Of a DNA stretch of 64,000 nucleotides, positions 1 through 8,125 are shown in pieces. This DNA comes from Rhodococcus sp. HNM0569. GTDB lineage: Bacteria > Actinomycetota > Actinomycetes > Mycobacteriales > Mycobacteriaceae. A program made the position numbers and the translations under genes. The notes beneath the pieces are model-generated. The model was given only the letters and a program-made list of their open reading frames with translations. It made no database searches and was not told the DNA's origin. Positions within the stretch are counted from its first letter, which is position 1, and each line of letters begins with the position of its first letter. The stretch is taken from NCBI RefSeq assembly GCF_012726205.1, contig NZ_JAASAE010000004.1, positions 186,001-250,000 of the forward strand, in the 5' to 3' direction.

Positions 1-219
1 TGCGCCGTTACCGACCGGACTACAGGGGAGGTGACGAGCCTTACGCGCCTGCTGCGCACGGGGCGCGCTGTCGAGCTCCGCGTCGACGAGAACGTGCCAC
101 GACTGGGGGAGAACGACCCGGATCGGATAACGATGACAGGCCGGATCGCTCCCGCCCCGCCGTGGCGCGCGGCGTACATCGATCCCGATGGCTACCTACG
201 CTGCAGCATCACCCAGTAG
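1..219 (+). CDS. C-terminal fragment, possibly of an FAD-dependent aromatic monooxygenase
   Basis: The reading frame is open from the first base of the window and ends in TAG at 217-219, so the visible 72 residues are the C-terminus of a gene that begins outside the window. The GTG at 31 sits directly against a GGGGAG run and is unlikely to be the real start. The pattern TRLLRTGRAVELRV, followed near the end by YIDPDGYLR, resembles the thioredoxin-like C-terminal domain of PgaE/RdmE/MhpA-type flavin hydroxylases, where an LLxxGRGVLL strand and a VRPDGYVAW strand are typical. That is a weak match based on short motifs. The last 24 bases overlap the 3' end of the convergent HAD gene. Confidence 0.4.
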   Translation, partial: CAVTDRTTGEVTSLTRLLRTGRAVELRVDENVPRLGENDPDRITMTGRIAPAPPWRAAYIDPDGYLRCSITQ

Positions 220-852
220 CGCCCGGATCTCGCCGATCGCTTGGTCTGCGTCGATAAACTGCACCGCTGACCAGCCTGCTTCCCTTGCGGCAATACAGTT
301 CTCCGCGAGGTCGTCCAGCAGGAGACAGTCGTCCGGCGCGACACCGTTGCGCTGCGCCGCGAGCGCGAAGATTGCAGGATCAGGCTTACGTACACCGACC
401 TTGCACGAGTCGACGAAGTCGGTGGCGACGTCGTCGAGCCCGACCATCGGTCGCCAGTACGGCTCCCACTCGTGGACGTTGTTGCTCAGCACGCCGACCG
501 CAGTACCCGCTGAAGCCAGTTCGACTGCGAAGTTTCGAACCTGGCCGTTCACGCGATGGCCGTCGAACCACTGCCGTCCGAAATCGAGCTCGCTCCGAGA
601 AAGATCCATTCCAGGGTGTTCACGGCTGATCACAGTATGGATCTGGCGAACCCACGTGTGCTCGTCGATCATTCCGAGCTCGATCGGGGCGAGGGTCGGC
701 ATCGAATACTCGGCACCCACCGTTGCCATCGCCTGCTGGAGCACAGGTGTCGGTATGCCGGTGCGGGCAGCGTAACTGGCGAAGAGTGCTGTCAGTGGTG
801 GTGAGAGGACACCACCGAAATCGAACCAGACGAATGTCTCGGGTGTACTCAC
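196..852 (-). CDS. HAD-superfamily hydrolase (candidate phosphatase coupled to AfsA-like gene)
   Basis: The 218-residue protein carries all four HAD motifs in order: motif I DFGGVL with the nucleophile Asp11, motif II SNN at 123-125, motif III Lys156 in GVRKPDP, and motif IV LLLDD with Asp180-Asp181. The position two after the nucleophile is Gly instead of the usual general acid Asp, a change found in some YihX/epoxide-hydrolase-N-like HADs. The start codon overlaps the stop of the upstream AfsA-like gene by four bases (849-852), so the two are almost certainly one operon and translationally coupled. Known butyrolactone pathways need a phosphatase after AfsA condenses dihydroxyacetone phosphate with a beta-ketoacyl chain; this gene is a candidate for that step by context only. 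Confidence 0.85.
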   Translation of the reverse strand: MSTPETFVWFDFGGVLSPPLTALFASYAARTGIPTPVLQQAMATVGAEYSMPTLAPIELGMIDEHTWVRQIHTVISREHPGMDLSRSELDFGRQWFDGHRVNGQVRNFAVELASAGTAVGVLSNNVHEWEPYWRPMVGLDDVATDFVDSCKVGVRKPDPAIFALAAQRNGVAPDDCLLLDDLAENCIAAREAGWSAVQFIDADQAIGEIRALLGDAAA

Positions 853-1844
853 TGAACCAGCGTCCAGATATCGACAGGCATCACTTGCAGGCCCACGCGT
901 CCCGAGGCGACGGTCGCGTCGTCTTGCATGATGCGAATCTCGGCGGTGACGCCACCTTCCCTGTCGGGGTCGAGTGCGGCGACAGCCCGTGCCATGGTGG
1001 CGATCTCGAATTCAGCGAACTTGCCGAAGCTGATCTCGAGGTGGTGCATGACCATGCGACTGGTGTCGAGCCCGAGCGAGGCATTGGTCGCGGCCATCGC
1101 GATCTGTCGAGCTGCTTCGAACTGCAGCATGCCGGGCACGTGGTCAAGGGCGTGGTCGAACAGCGACGGATGGTTCGTGTCGATCACGGTAAGTGCGCTG
1201 ATCTCGCCTGCTTGGAACGCCGGATTGGCCAAGATCGCGTTGCGCGGGTTGTTGCGTCCGACGGCGCCGGGACGCATCCGCGCCACCGGGGAAGGTGCCG
1301 GAATCTGAGGGGCCTCAGGAAGTCCCAACTCTTGGCGCCCCCGGTGCCTGATGCGCGCCCACACGTTAGCCGGCATCCACTGGTACACCATCGTTTCACG
1401 AGCTGCGATCTGCTCCTCGATGTACGCCGTCATCTCCAGAGTCAGGCCGATGACCGTGCCATTGCGCTTCTTTTCCGCGAGAACGTCTGCAGTCACGGTG
1501 CAATGGCCCGGGCACGATCCGATCCGGAACGTCTCGCCATCGACGATCTCGAAGTCCGCGGACCCGAAGACGAACTTCTGGGCACGCTCGACGCCGACGA
1601 AAGTGTGGGCGTAGTAGATCGCAACCTGACGGAACACCTCGATGAGCAGAAGCGGGTCGTAGGTCGTCGCCGTCCCCCGGTGGTCGCTGAAGTAGGAGTG
1701 GTTCCTGGGCAACTGCGCTGCGAAGACGGCGCCATTGCAGTAGCGGCGTGCGTCGGTGAGGAACACCTCGGCGATGGACTCACGGTGAACGATGTCGCGC
1801 GGGATGTTCCGGTCGAATGACAGGTCTTGGACAGTTGCGGTCAT
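849..1844 (-). CDS. AfsA-like gamma-butyrolactone biosynthesis protein (A-factor hotdog domains)
   Basis: The 331-residue protein has the two-repeat architecture of the AfsA family: an N-terminal hotdog repeat (about 16-165, starting with IVHRES and DPLLLIEVFRQV) and a C-terminal one (about 220-325, with DHALDHVPGML and FEAARQIA). AfsA enzymes join a beta-ketoacyl group from acyl-ACP to dihydroxyacetone phosphate, giving the phosphorylated butenolide precursor of A-factor-type signals. The length is normal for the family. It is the first gene of a two-gene operon with the HAD hydrolase; no ScbR/ArpA-type TetR receptor or butenolide reductase is visible beside it. The ATG at 1844 is preceded by GGAGGG at about 1850-1855, a good ribosome binding site. 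Confidence 0.88.
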   Translation of the reverse strand: MTATVQDLSFDRNIPRDIVHRESIAEVFLTDARRYCNGAVFAAQLPRNHSYFSDHRGTATTYDPLLLIEVFRQVAIYYAHTFVGVERAQKFVFGSADFEIVDGETFRIGSCPGHCTVTADVLAEKKRNGTVIGLTLEMTAYIEEQIAARETMVYQWMPANVWARIRHRGRQELGLPEAPQIPAPSPVARMRPGAVGRNNPRNAILANPAFQAGEISALTVIDTNHPSLFDHALDHVPGMLQFEAARQIAMAATNASLGLDTSRMVMHHLEISFGKFAEFEIATMARAVAALDPDREGGVTAEIRIMQDDATVASGRVGLQVMPVDIWTLVQ

Positions 1845-2045
1845 GTGGCCCCCTCCGGGTCAAGAAACGGTGTAAGACGCGAATCGTTCGACGGAACCCA
1901 CGAAGACAAGGCTAGTAGGTTCGCTAAGTATCGTACCTTCCGCGTTCATAGTGCCTATCAGTGTCGACGTCGGCGCACAATCCGAGCGGCGAAGATCACA
2001 CACTTCGATGGTCACGCATTACCAGCGGAACTCGGAATACTTCTG

Positions 2046-2591
2046 GTGGTGTATGGATCGACGCTGACTGTTGGCAACATGCTCCGGGATTGTCGGGGTT
2101 CGCTTCTCGTCGGATTTGTACAGCTCACTGCGGCTGGGGTTTTCGTTTCGATCGCCGCTGTGGGGTATCTGGCGTACCTGGCCGGGCCCCTGATGATCGG
2201 TATGCTCGCCGGTGTCTGGACGCTGACGGTCGCCGTCGCCGTCGTCGGAGTTGCTTGTGCTGCCGTAGTGGTGCGCAGTCGAGCGTGGCGGGCCGGTGAG
2301 GTGCCCCGCACGCGTGAGCGTGTGGGGCACGTGGAAGAGGTTTGCCGCAGTCTGGTCTCGTCACCGTGGTTCTGCGAGCGACGGTTCGTCGAGCTGCGGG
2401 TCGGGTGTCGTGGTGCGTCGGCGTTGGCTGAGGGTGGCGGCGGTGCCGCCGACGAGGAGGGTGAGCACGGCGAATCCGCCGTAGAGGTAGTGCGCTTGGG
2501 CGAGTGGGGTGTCGGCGGCGTTGACGAGTACTCCGGTCAGGGCTGCCCCGAGCGCGTTGGCGACAAGTTGGACGATGTTGATCGCTGCTGA
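2046..2591 (+). CDS. Doubtful small membrane protein reading into the antisense of the MFS gene
   Basis: This is the only candidate in the otherwise gene-poor stretch 1845-2360. The frame from the GTG at 2046 encodes two or three hydrophobic segments between residues 20 and 75 (for example SIAAVGYLAYLAGPLMIGML and VAVAVVGVACAAVVV) followed by a basic stretch. The hydrophobic part is convincing as membrane protein, but there is no clear ribosome binding site and the last 230 bases lie antisense to the MFS gene, where the residues look like noise. It may be a remnant that has lost its stop codon. I could not assign a family. Confidence 0.25.
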   Translation: MVYGSTLTVGNMLRDCRGSLLVGFVQLTAAGVFVSIAAVGYLAYLAGPLMIGMLAGVWTLTVAVAVVGVACAAVVVRSRAWRAGEVPRTRERVGHVEEVCRSLVSSPWFCERRFVELRVGCRGASALAEGGGGAADEEGEHGESAVEVVRLGEWGVGGVDEYSGQGCPERVGDKLDDVDRC

Positions 2592-3809
2592 GGCTTTGTC
2601 GCCTTCGTTCGGGTCGCTGACGCTGTGCATCGCGCCGGATGCCAGGTGGGGCCATGCGATTCCGATTCCGGCACCTGCCACGGCGAGGGTCAGTGCCCAC
2701 AGGAGGACGCGGGTGCCGGTGGCGGAGTCGGCCTGCAGGAGGGCGGTGCCGGCGAGTCCTGCCGCGATCACGATGGGGGAGGCGAGCACGATCAGCCGGG
2801 TGGTGCGCGGTCGCGAGGCGCTGGCGCTGGGTAGTTCCCCGAGTGTCCATCCAGCGGCGATGGCTGCGCCGAGGAAGCCCGCGGCCAGCGGGGCGAGTCC
2901 GCCGAGACGCTGGCCGAACAGTGGGACGAAGGTCTCGGTCGTGGATGCGATCGCGAGTACTGCGATCGTCAGATAGATCCAGCGCAGGGGTGAGCCGGGG
3001 GTGAATGTCACTGCGGGGAGCACGCTGGCATCGGATCGGCGCTCGTGGAGGTAGAACAGGACGAGGAGCGTGAGGCCGACGGTCACGCCGGCGATGGTCG
3101 CGGTCTGCGAGTCCAGGATGCTTGCGACGCTGACGGACAGGGCTGCGGCAACCACGAGCAGTAGAGACAGGACGGGGAATTGTTCTCGCGGGGCGGGCTC
3201 CGTGGGCGCAGTCAACGCTCGGGGAACGATGGCTGCGACGCAGAGTGAGGCGACGATCAGCAGCAGGAATGCGATGCGCCAGTGCGTGTACTCGGCCATC
3301 GCGCCGCCGAGTGTCGGGCCGAGGAAGGTTCCCACGCCCCACATCGCCGAGATCAGGGCGGTGCCGCGTGCCCACAGTGTTGCGGGCAGGCTCGAGCGGA
3401 TGAGGGCATAGCCCAGTCCGGCGAGGAGGCCGCCGCCCAGCCCCTGGATTACGCGTCCGGCGAGCAGCACGTACATCGAAGGGGTGAGCGCGCACATCGC
3501 GGAGCCTGTGGTGAATGCGGCGAGTGCGACCAGGTAGGCGGTCTTGGGGCCGGCTGTTCCGAGGATGCGGCTCACGAGCACCGAGGTGACGACCGAGCCG
3601 AGGAGGAAAACTGTTGTGGCCCAGGCGTAAAGCTCCTGGCCTCCGATATCGTCGATGGCGGAGGGTAGCAGGCTGGTGGTGAGGAAGGCATTGGTCGCGT
3701 AGAGAGCGACACCGCCGGCGAGCACGGTCATGCCGGAGCGGTGTTCTCGGCCGAGGAGTTGGCTCCAGGTGCCGTGATCGGCCGGGGAGGACGCGTAGCT
3801 GTCGGTCAT
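2361..3809 (-). CDS. MFS transporter, DHA2-type (about 14 membrane segments)
   Basis: The 482-residue protein is hydrophobic throughout, with a cytosolic N-terminus, a loop after TM2 containing VLVSRILGTAGPKTAYLVA in place of motif A, and the motif C-like GGGLLAGLGYALIRSS in TM5. Length and segment count fit the drug:H+ antiporter 2 group or a related 14-TM exporter. The ATG at 3809 is chosen because the upstream in-frame extension is arginine-rich and overlaps the likely promoter and operator. It is transcribed divergently from a GntR/FadR-type regulator, which suggests that the regulator controls export of a small acid or toxic compound. The substrate cannot be read from the sequence. Confidence 0.9.
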   Translation of the reverse strand: MTDSYASSPADHGTWSQLLGREHRSGMTVLAGGVALYATNAFLTTSLLPSAIDDIGGQELYAWATTVFLLGSVVTSVLVSRILGTAGPKTAYLVALAAFTTGSAMCALTPSMYVLLAGRVIQGLGGGLLAGLGYALIRSSLPATLWARGTALISAMWGVGTFLGPTLGGAMAEYTHWRIAFLLLIVASLCVAAIVPRALTAPTEPAPREQFPVLSLLLVVAAALSVSVASILDSQTATIAGVTVGLTLLVLFYLHERRSDASVLPAVTFTPGSPLRWIYLTIAVLAIASTTETFVPLFGQRLGGLAPLAAGFLGAAIAAGWTLGELPSASASRPRTTRLIVLASPIVIAAGLAGTALLQADSATGTRVLLWALTLAVAGAGIGIAWPHLASGAMHSVSDPNEGDKASAAINIVQLVANALGAALTGVLVNAADTPLAQAHYLYGGFAVLTLLVGGTAATLSQRRRTTTPDPQLDEPSLAEPR

Positions 3810-3879
3810 GAGGATCGCCGCCCTTTTCCGTTTGGCTCGAAGCGGGTGTTGGAGATCTGGGTGTGGCCACCCTAGCAAA

Positions 3880-3899
3880 GTCGTCAGACGTCTGGTGAC
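3880..3899. promoter_or_regulatory. Candidate operator for the divergent GntR/MFS pair
   Basis: A 20-base interrupted palindrome sits between the two divergent start codons: GTC-GT-CAGACGTCTG-GT-GAC, with a perfect 10-base core CAGACGTCTG and matching outer GTC/GAC. Its position 60-80 bases from each start, and the FadR-type HTH of the adjacent regulator, make it the natural binding site candidate. Binding is inferred. Confidence 0.5.
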
Positions 3900-3961
3900 T
3901 GTAGTGCGGTGAGGTAAGCTGCCGGGGGAAAGCTGAAGCATGCGACGGGGAAGGGCGGCTA

Positions 3962-4678
3962 GTGATGGCGCTGAAGGCTGTGCAGGTCACGCCGACCACA
4001 CTCGACCAGGTGACAGCCCAGATGATCGAGCAGCTCAACAGCGGGGAGTGGACGGTCGGCAGCAAGCTGCCCAGCGAGGCCGCGCTCTCGCAGGAAATGA
4101 ATGTATCCCGCTCGGTGGTGCGTGAAGCTATTCGCGGCTTGGCGCGACTCGGGATGCTCGACCCGGTGCATGGTTCCGGCACCTATGTGCGCACCCGGCA
4201 CAGCCCCACCGCGATGCTCGAAGGGCTCGACCACGCGGGTGTCGCGGAGATCTTCGAGGTCCAGATGGCCTACGACGTCCAAGCTGCCGGACTGGCTGCC
4301 GAACGGCACACGGCCGCGCAACTACGGCGGCTACGCAAGCTTCTTGCGAAACGTGATGCGTCGGAGTCTGACCGGTCGGACCCATTGCAGTTTGCTGTCG
4401 ACGATTCGGAGTTCCATCTCGCGATCGCCGAGATCGCCGGTAATCCGCTTCTGCACGAGACCTACAAGTACTTCGTCGGCAGGCTGCGCGACGGCTTGTA
4501 TCTCGTACATTCCGACACTGCGATCCCCTCGTGCGGGCACGAGTCGCACGCCGCGATCGTCGACGCGATCGCCTCGCGAGACGTTGCAGCGGCCCGCGCA
4601 GCAGCCTACGAGGTCGTGTCGATGGCCATCGCCTCGATCGGAATCGGCGACCGGCAGCCGTCCGAGGAACAGCGATAG
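3962..4678 (+). CDS. GntR-family regulator, FadR/FCD subfamily
   Basis: The 238-residue protein has an N-terminal winged helix (about 10-76, with GSKLPSEAALSQEMNVSRSV and the wing GSGTYV) and a C-terminal all-helical FCD ligand domain (about 90-225). Of the FCD metal-site residues, Asp148, His152 and His196 are present; the fourth, C-terminal His is not obvious. Proteins of this type usually repress neighbouring catabolic or transport genes and release DNA on binding an organic acid. The start could be the GTG at 3962 or the ATG at 3965; a GGGGAAGGG run lies upstream. It is divergent from the MFS exporter and shares with it the palindrome at 3880-3899. Confidence 0.92.
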   Translation: MMALKAVQVTPTTLDQVTAQMIEQLNSGEWTVGSKLPSEAALSQEMNVSRSVVREAIRGLARLGMLDPVHGSGTYVRTRHSPTAMLEGLDHAGVAEIFEVQMAYDVQAAGLAAERHTAAQLRRLRKLLAKRDASESDRSDPLQFAVDDSEFHLAIAEIAGNPLLHETYKYFVGRLRDGLYLVHSDTAIPSCGHESHAAIVDAIASRDVAAARAAAYEVVSMAIASIGIGDRQPSEEQR

Positions 4679-4811
4679 TGGCCGCTCCTGCCGCGGTCGT
4701 CGAACACGACTGCTTCGTGGTGCTTTCGTCGCGCGGCCGTTTCGGACGTCGCATTGCCAAACCAGCCCCGCGGGCGTAGCAGCTCGAAGCGGTGGACGAT
4801 AGGGAGCGTTG

Positions 4812-5309
4812 ATGATTGTCCCCGTCCTTGTCGATTCCTCGGCGTTGCCTAGTTTGGGCGCGTTCGGGGTCGGTGATCATCTGAGCTCGCCACTGCTGTG
4901 GAGTGCGCGTCTGTCGCCGCAGTACCGCTTCCTGGCGGAAGGATGGCAGCTACCTGTGCGCTGCGGCGTCCCTGGTTATGGTGTCTGCACCGCGGCGGGT
5001 GGCACGTTGGGCATCACCATCCGCATCGTCGATCCGGTCGAAGTGCGAGAGGGAGATTCGATTCTGCTGGACGCTCCGTTGTCAGCTACTCCCTGGGTCG
5101 ACGGGCCTGTGACGAGCGGTGTAGTGACGCGCATCCGGCTCGTCGAGGTCGTCGTCGGCAGCGGAGACGACGCGGACGGGCACGTCACTGTCTGGTCGAC
5201 GCCCGGGCCGATCCCTTCTACGGCCGCCCTGACCGACATCGATTCCGCTCCTTCCGATCTCACGGGCGAGCGCGTGCAACCGGCGACTATCTCCACCGGC
5301 TCGTGCTGA
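4812..5309 (+). CDS. Conserved-looking protein of unknown function
   Basis: The 165-residue acidic soluble protein has no recognisable domain. The ATG at 4812 is preceded by AGGGAG at 4801-4806, a good ribosome binding site, and codon use is G/C-rich at third positions, so it is very likely a real gene. The residue pattern (many short beta-type stretches such as LGITIRIVDPVEV and TRIRLVEVVVG with acidic turns) suggests a beta-rich fold. There is no signal peptide or membrane segment. It stands alone between the GntR gene and a 10-G homopolymer, with no neighbour giving a functional hint. Confidence 0.7.
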   Translation: MIVPVLVDSSALPSLGAFGVGDHLSSPLLWSARLSPQYRFLAEGWQLPVRCGVPGYGVCTAAGGTLGITIRIVDPVEVREGDSILLDAPLSATPWVDGPVTSGVVTRIRLVEVVVGSGDDADGHVTVWSTPGPIPSTAALTDIDSAPSDLTGERVQPATISTGSC

Positions 5310-5407
5310 TTTCCTTCTCGTTTGCGGATCTGTGAGTACGTTGGTGTGTCCCTGACGTGGCGTGCTCGGTACGAACAATCCTGCGGCGAAGAGGCTTCCA
5401 TTGTTTC

Positions 5408-5417
5408 GGGGGGGGGG
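5408..5417. repeat. Ten-base poly-G tract
   Basis: An uninterrupted run of ten G lies in the short gap between the gene ending at 5309 and the 3' end of the frameshifted gene ending at 5438. It is not inside a supported coding region. Runs this long are prone to slippage and to sequencing error. Confidence 0.9.
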
Positions 5418-5437
5418 AGCTACCCGACTTCTCATGT

Positions 5438-6048
5438 TCAGGCGCGTGCGATGAGGATTGTGGTGTCGAGGGGAATGGTGGCGGGGTCTATGCCGATGCG
5501 TGGGTACGAGATGGTGAGGGTAACGGTCTCGTCGGGTGGGGGGAGCGGGCTGAGGAAGTAGGTGGCGCCGGTTTCGGCGGTGTGGCTGTAGCGCGCCCCG
5601 GCGTGGTGCCACGGGCTGTCTGAGTCGGTGTCGTCCGGTGCGTCGGGTGGGGTGCACGTCTTGTTCGTGACGACTCTGCCGCTGGGTAGCACGATCCCGA
5701 GGTAGACCCTGCCGATGTGGAAGGCCTTGGCGAGGTGGCTGACGTTCACGCGGTCACCGAGCGGCGAGTGGTGTGGTCGTGTGTCCCGGGCGACGAGGTC
5801 GAATGCGATACCGGTGGTGTACCGACGCAGGCGGGCGAGTTCGAACCGGGTCGTGTATTCGGTGTCGAAAACGAACGGAATGGGGCCGGCTGTTTCGTGA
5901 ACGGGGCGCGCCGTGGTGGCTTTCGGAATGCGGGCATGGCGCGGCGTTGGGCCCTGCGCTGCTGCTCGCGGGCGTGGCGGTCGGCGAACTGCGCGAGGTG
6001 GGCGGCATCCTCGGGTGAGGGCTCTCCGATAGTTGCCCAGTACTGCAC
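5438..6048 (-). pseudogene. Frameshifted gene of unknown function
   Basis: Two adjacent frames both look coding and only make sense together. From the GTG at 6048 the first frame gives VQYWATIGEPSPEDAAHLAQ and continues to about RKPPRRAP near 5908; from about 5900 down to the stop at 5438 a different frame gives IPFVFDTEYTTRFELARL and then LGDRVNVSHLAKAFHIGR. The second frame has no ATG, GTG or TTG upstream of 5749 within its coding-like part, so it cannot start on its own without losing about 50 plausible residues. A one-base change in the C-rich runs at 5882-5885 or 5903-5906 (coding strand) would restore a protein of about 200 residues. It may be a true pseudogene, a programmed shift or an assembly error. 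No family recognised. Confidence 0.5.
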
Positions 6049-6167
6049 CGAGGGTCGACAGCGTTTCCGGTAGTGGCGTGCGAAATCCGGCGCAATCGGC
6101 GAAGACAAGCGGTGGGGAACAGCAGTGTTGCGGCCAGGTGCCGACAACCGGTGTCGACGGCCTGGCT

Positions 6168-7256
6168 TTACGTGTCGCGAGCGGACGAGCTGAAGAACTC
6201 GTTGCGGATGTCGGCGGTGAGTTCTTCGTAGTCCATGCCGTAGGTCTGCATTGCCCGGTGTAGTGCCTCGATTGCCCCTTCGAGGGGGCCGATCCGTGGG
6301 CTGAGGGCGCGGGTGTAGGAGCTGATCGCTTGTTGTTGTGTGATGAGGCCGATTTTGGCGGGAAGTCCTGTCGCGAGTGTCCATTCGGCGTTGGGATCGT
6401 GGTAGAGGCGCTCGAGCGTTCTGTTGGGGAAGTCTTCGTCGATGGTGCCGGCGTCCATGCGGTCGAGGGCTTCGCGCACCCAGCCGTATCGAGTCAGATT
6501 CGCGCGTTCGAAGGCGCGGCGTACGCACCAGCGTGTGAGGGCGCGTTGTGTGTCCGGAGTCGCGGCCTCGATGGCGTCGAGGAGGTCGCGGTCGAGTCCT
6601 GCGACTTTGCGGCTGGTGAAGATGGCGTCGAGTGCTGGGGTGAGGGGTTTGCCTCCGTATTGCGCGAGCTGGTGGCGCACTTCCCATGCTTGTTCGCTTT
6701 GCGAGGGGACGGTGACGACTTCGCCGTTGCTGTCGCGGATGTGGACGACGCTGGTGTCGAGTTCGGGAAGCGCGTTGGCTCCGGGGGACCAGACCCGATC
6801 ACGCTTGACCAGAGTCTCGATGGTTGGTGGGCCGGCTGCGGCTTGGTTGTCGGTGAGCCAGAGGGTGATGAGGTACGTCTCGACAGGTTCGGTGACTTCG
6901 TTTGCCCAGTGGCTGTCGCGGCCGCGGGCGTGCGCGCGGAGACGGTAATCGCCTGCCGGGACCGGCGGCAGGTCTGCGGCGGTGCCGTCGGTCGCGGTCA
7001 CGAACAGCGGGCTTGTGGCGTGGATTCGGGTTTCTTCGACGACGTCCCAGCTTTCGGTGTCGACGACGGTGGGAGGGCTCTCGACCAGGTCCACGGTGAT
7101 TGTTGCCGGGCCGTAGGAGATTCCGGTGTAGAAGGCGACGAACTCGTCGCCGGTGTCGAGGAGGGTGCCGTGTGCAGCCGGTTCGGTGAAGTCGACATCG
7201 AGGACGCCGAACGGGAATTGGTGGTGGTCAGCGATGACAGTGCCGGTGTGCGGCAT
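6168..7256 (-). CDS. Protein of unknown function (362 aa)
   Basis: The start at 7256 is chosen for the GAAGGGA ribosome binding site about eight bases upstream; the longer in-frame extension is arginine/serine-rich and overlaps a separate 54-residue gene. The N-terminal half (about 1-130) is rich in beta-type segments and acidic residues (FGVLDVDFTEPAAHGTLLD), and the C-terminal half is helical (DRDLLDAIEAATPDTQRALT and RFERANLTRYGW-type stretches). No signal peptide, membrane segment or known catalytic motif is visible. It is the last gene of a run of minus-strand genes that begins near 8634, with gaps of 50-140 bases. Confidence 0.75.
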   Translation of the reverse strand: MPHTGTVIADHHQFPFGVLDVDFTEPAAHGTLLDTGDEFVAFYTGISYGPATITVDLVESPPTVVDTESWDVVEETRIHATSPLFVTATDGTAADLPPVPAGDYRLRAHARGRDSHWANEVTEPVETYLITLWLTDNQAAAGPPTIETLVKRDRVWSPGANALPELDTSVVHIRDSNGEVVTVPSQSEQAWEVRHQLAQYGGKPLTPALDAIFTSRKVAGLDRDLLDAIEAATPDTQRALTRWCVRRAFERANLTRYGWVREALDRMDAGTIDEDFPNRTLERLYHDPNAEWTLATGLPAKIGLITQQQAISSYTRALSPRIGPLEGAIEALHRAMQTYGMDYEELTADIRNEFFSSSARDT

Positions 7257-7359
7257 CGGCTCGGTCCCTTCTCGTCGTCGTTGATCCGGAGGACGGTTCT
7301 CGCTTGCGGTTCGAGTCGAGACGGCGCCGGTTCGGTTATCGAACGGGTGGAAACGTGCT

Positions 7360-7524
7360 TCAGGTGCCGTACTCGAACTCGTACCATCCGCCTCCGACTG
7401 AGTCGAGCCGAGTGAACTGTGTGGGGGTCGGACTGCATTGTTCTCCGTACAGCCAGCCCACGATCGAGATCGTGGACGATTCTGTGCTGACGAAGTAGAC
7501 ACACCCGTCGGCACGCAGATCCAC
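7360..7524 (-). CDS. Small orphan protein (54 aa)
   Basis: A 54-residue frame from GTG 7524 to TGA 7360-7362 lies in what otherwise would be a 318-base gap. Its sequence has a protein-like composition with strong aromatic content (GCVYFVSTESS, IVGWLYGE and a C-terminal GGGWYEFEYGT) and two cysteines, unlike the arginine/serine-rich noise of other frames here. The third-position G/C preference fits. A stop codon lies seven codons upstream, so no longer start exists in this frame. The ribosome binding site is weak (ACGAG). It is 50 bases downstream of the membrane protein gene and 104 bases upstream of the next gene, in the same orientation. No family recognised. Confidence 0.55.
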   Translation of the reverse strand: MDLRADGCVYFVSTESSTISIVGWLYGEQCSPTPTQFTRLDSVGGGWYEFEYGT

Positions 7525-7574
7525 CGGCGTCAGTCTCGTGAGTCACCATCGGGTTCGATTTCCTCGCTGTACGG

Positions 7575-7988
7575 TCAACCGGTACTCGACGGTCGGTCGC
7601 GCAGGCCGGTGGCGAAGTTTCGCGGGCGGGGTTGCGCGAACAGGATCGCTGCGGTGATCAGCAGGAGGCAGCTGACGATGGCGACACCGAACAAGAAGAC
7701 CTGGCCGTAGAGAAAGAGCACGAAAAAGCGCGCGTGGATCGCGATGAACGGAACCAGGATGAGCGACCTGAGCGCGGAGTAGCGGCCCTGGCGTTGGAGG
7801 TATTCGCTGATCAGGCAGACGGCGATCAGCGCGATGCTCAGCGGCAGATTGAGCCATTCGGCGGCGTTGTCGATCCAGGTCTCGCCGCCACCGATGGTGT
7901 CGCGGCTGACCGGGTAGACGCAGATGCCGAGAAGGACCGCGACCACCCAATATGGCGTGGCGGTTGCGATTCCCTTGTTGGCACTCAC
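7575..7988 (-). CDS. Small integral membrane protein (4 TM, unknown function)
   Basis: The 137-residue protein starts at GTG 7988 with GGAG five bases upstream. It has four predicted membrane segments: about 14-26 (VVAVLLGICVYPV), 46-62 (LNLPLSIALIAVCLISEY), 74-95 (SLILVPFIAIHARFFVLFLY) and 97-118 (VFLFGVAIVSCLLLITAAIL), with a polar linker containing RDTIGGGETWIDN between the first two. The C-terminus is short and basic. It lies downstream of the two overlapping genes at 8126-8634 in the same orientation. No family was recognised. Confidence 0.75.
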   Translation of the reverse strand: MSANKGIATATPYWVVAVLLGICVYPVSRDTIGGGETWIDNAAEWLNLPLSIALIAVCLISEYLQRQGRYSALRSLILVPFIAIHARFFVLFLYGQVFLFGVAIVSCLLLITAAILFAQPRPRNFATGLRDRPSSTG

Positions 7989-8125
7989 GTCAACTCCTTG
8001 AATTGCGTGCACCCTACAAGCCCGCCGAGCCATCCTGCAGTGGAGGGTGTTGAGGCGTCGGGTGGGGGCAGGCATTGCCGAACAGCAGACGCTGTGCATC
8101 CGGCAGCCTGCTTCGTCGGAACCTG

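Noticed and set aside
1-2360. Full gamma-butyrolactone signalling locus with receptor
   Set aside because: No TetR-type ScbR/ArpA receptor or reductase is adjacent; only synthase and HAD are supported.
5438-5749. A normal 103-residue gene starting at GTG 5749
   Set aside because: About 50 upstream residues in the same frame are coding-like (IPFVFDTEYTTRFEL), so the start would cut a longer protein; the frameshift reading explains more.
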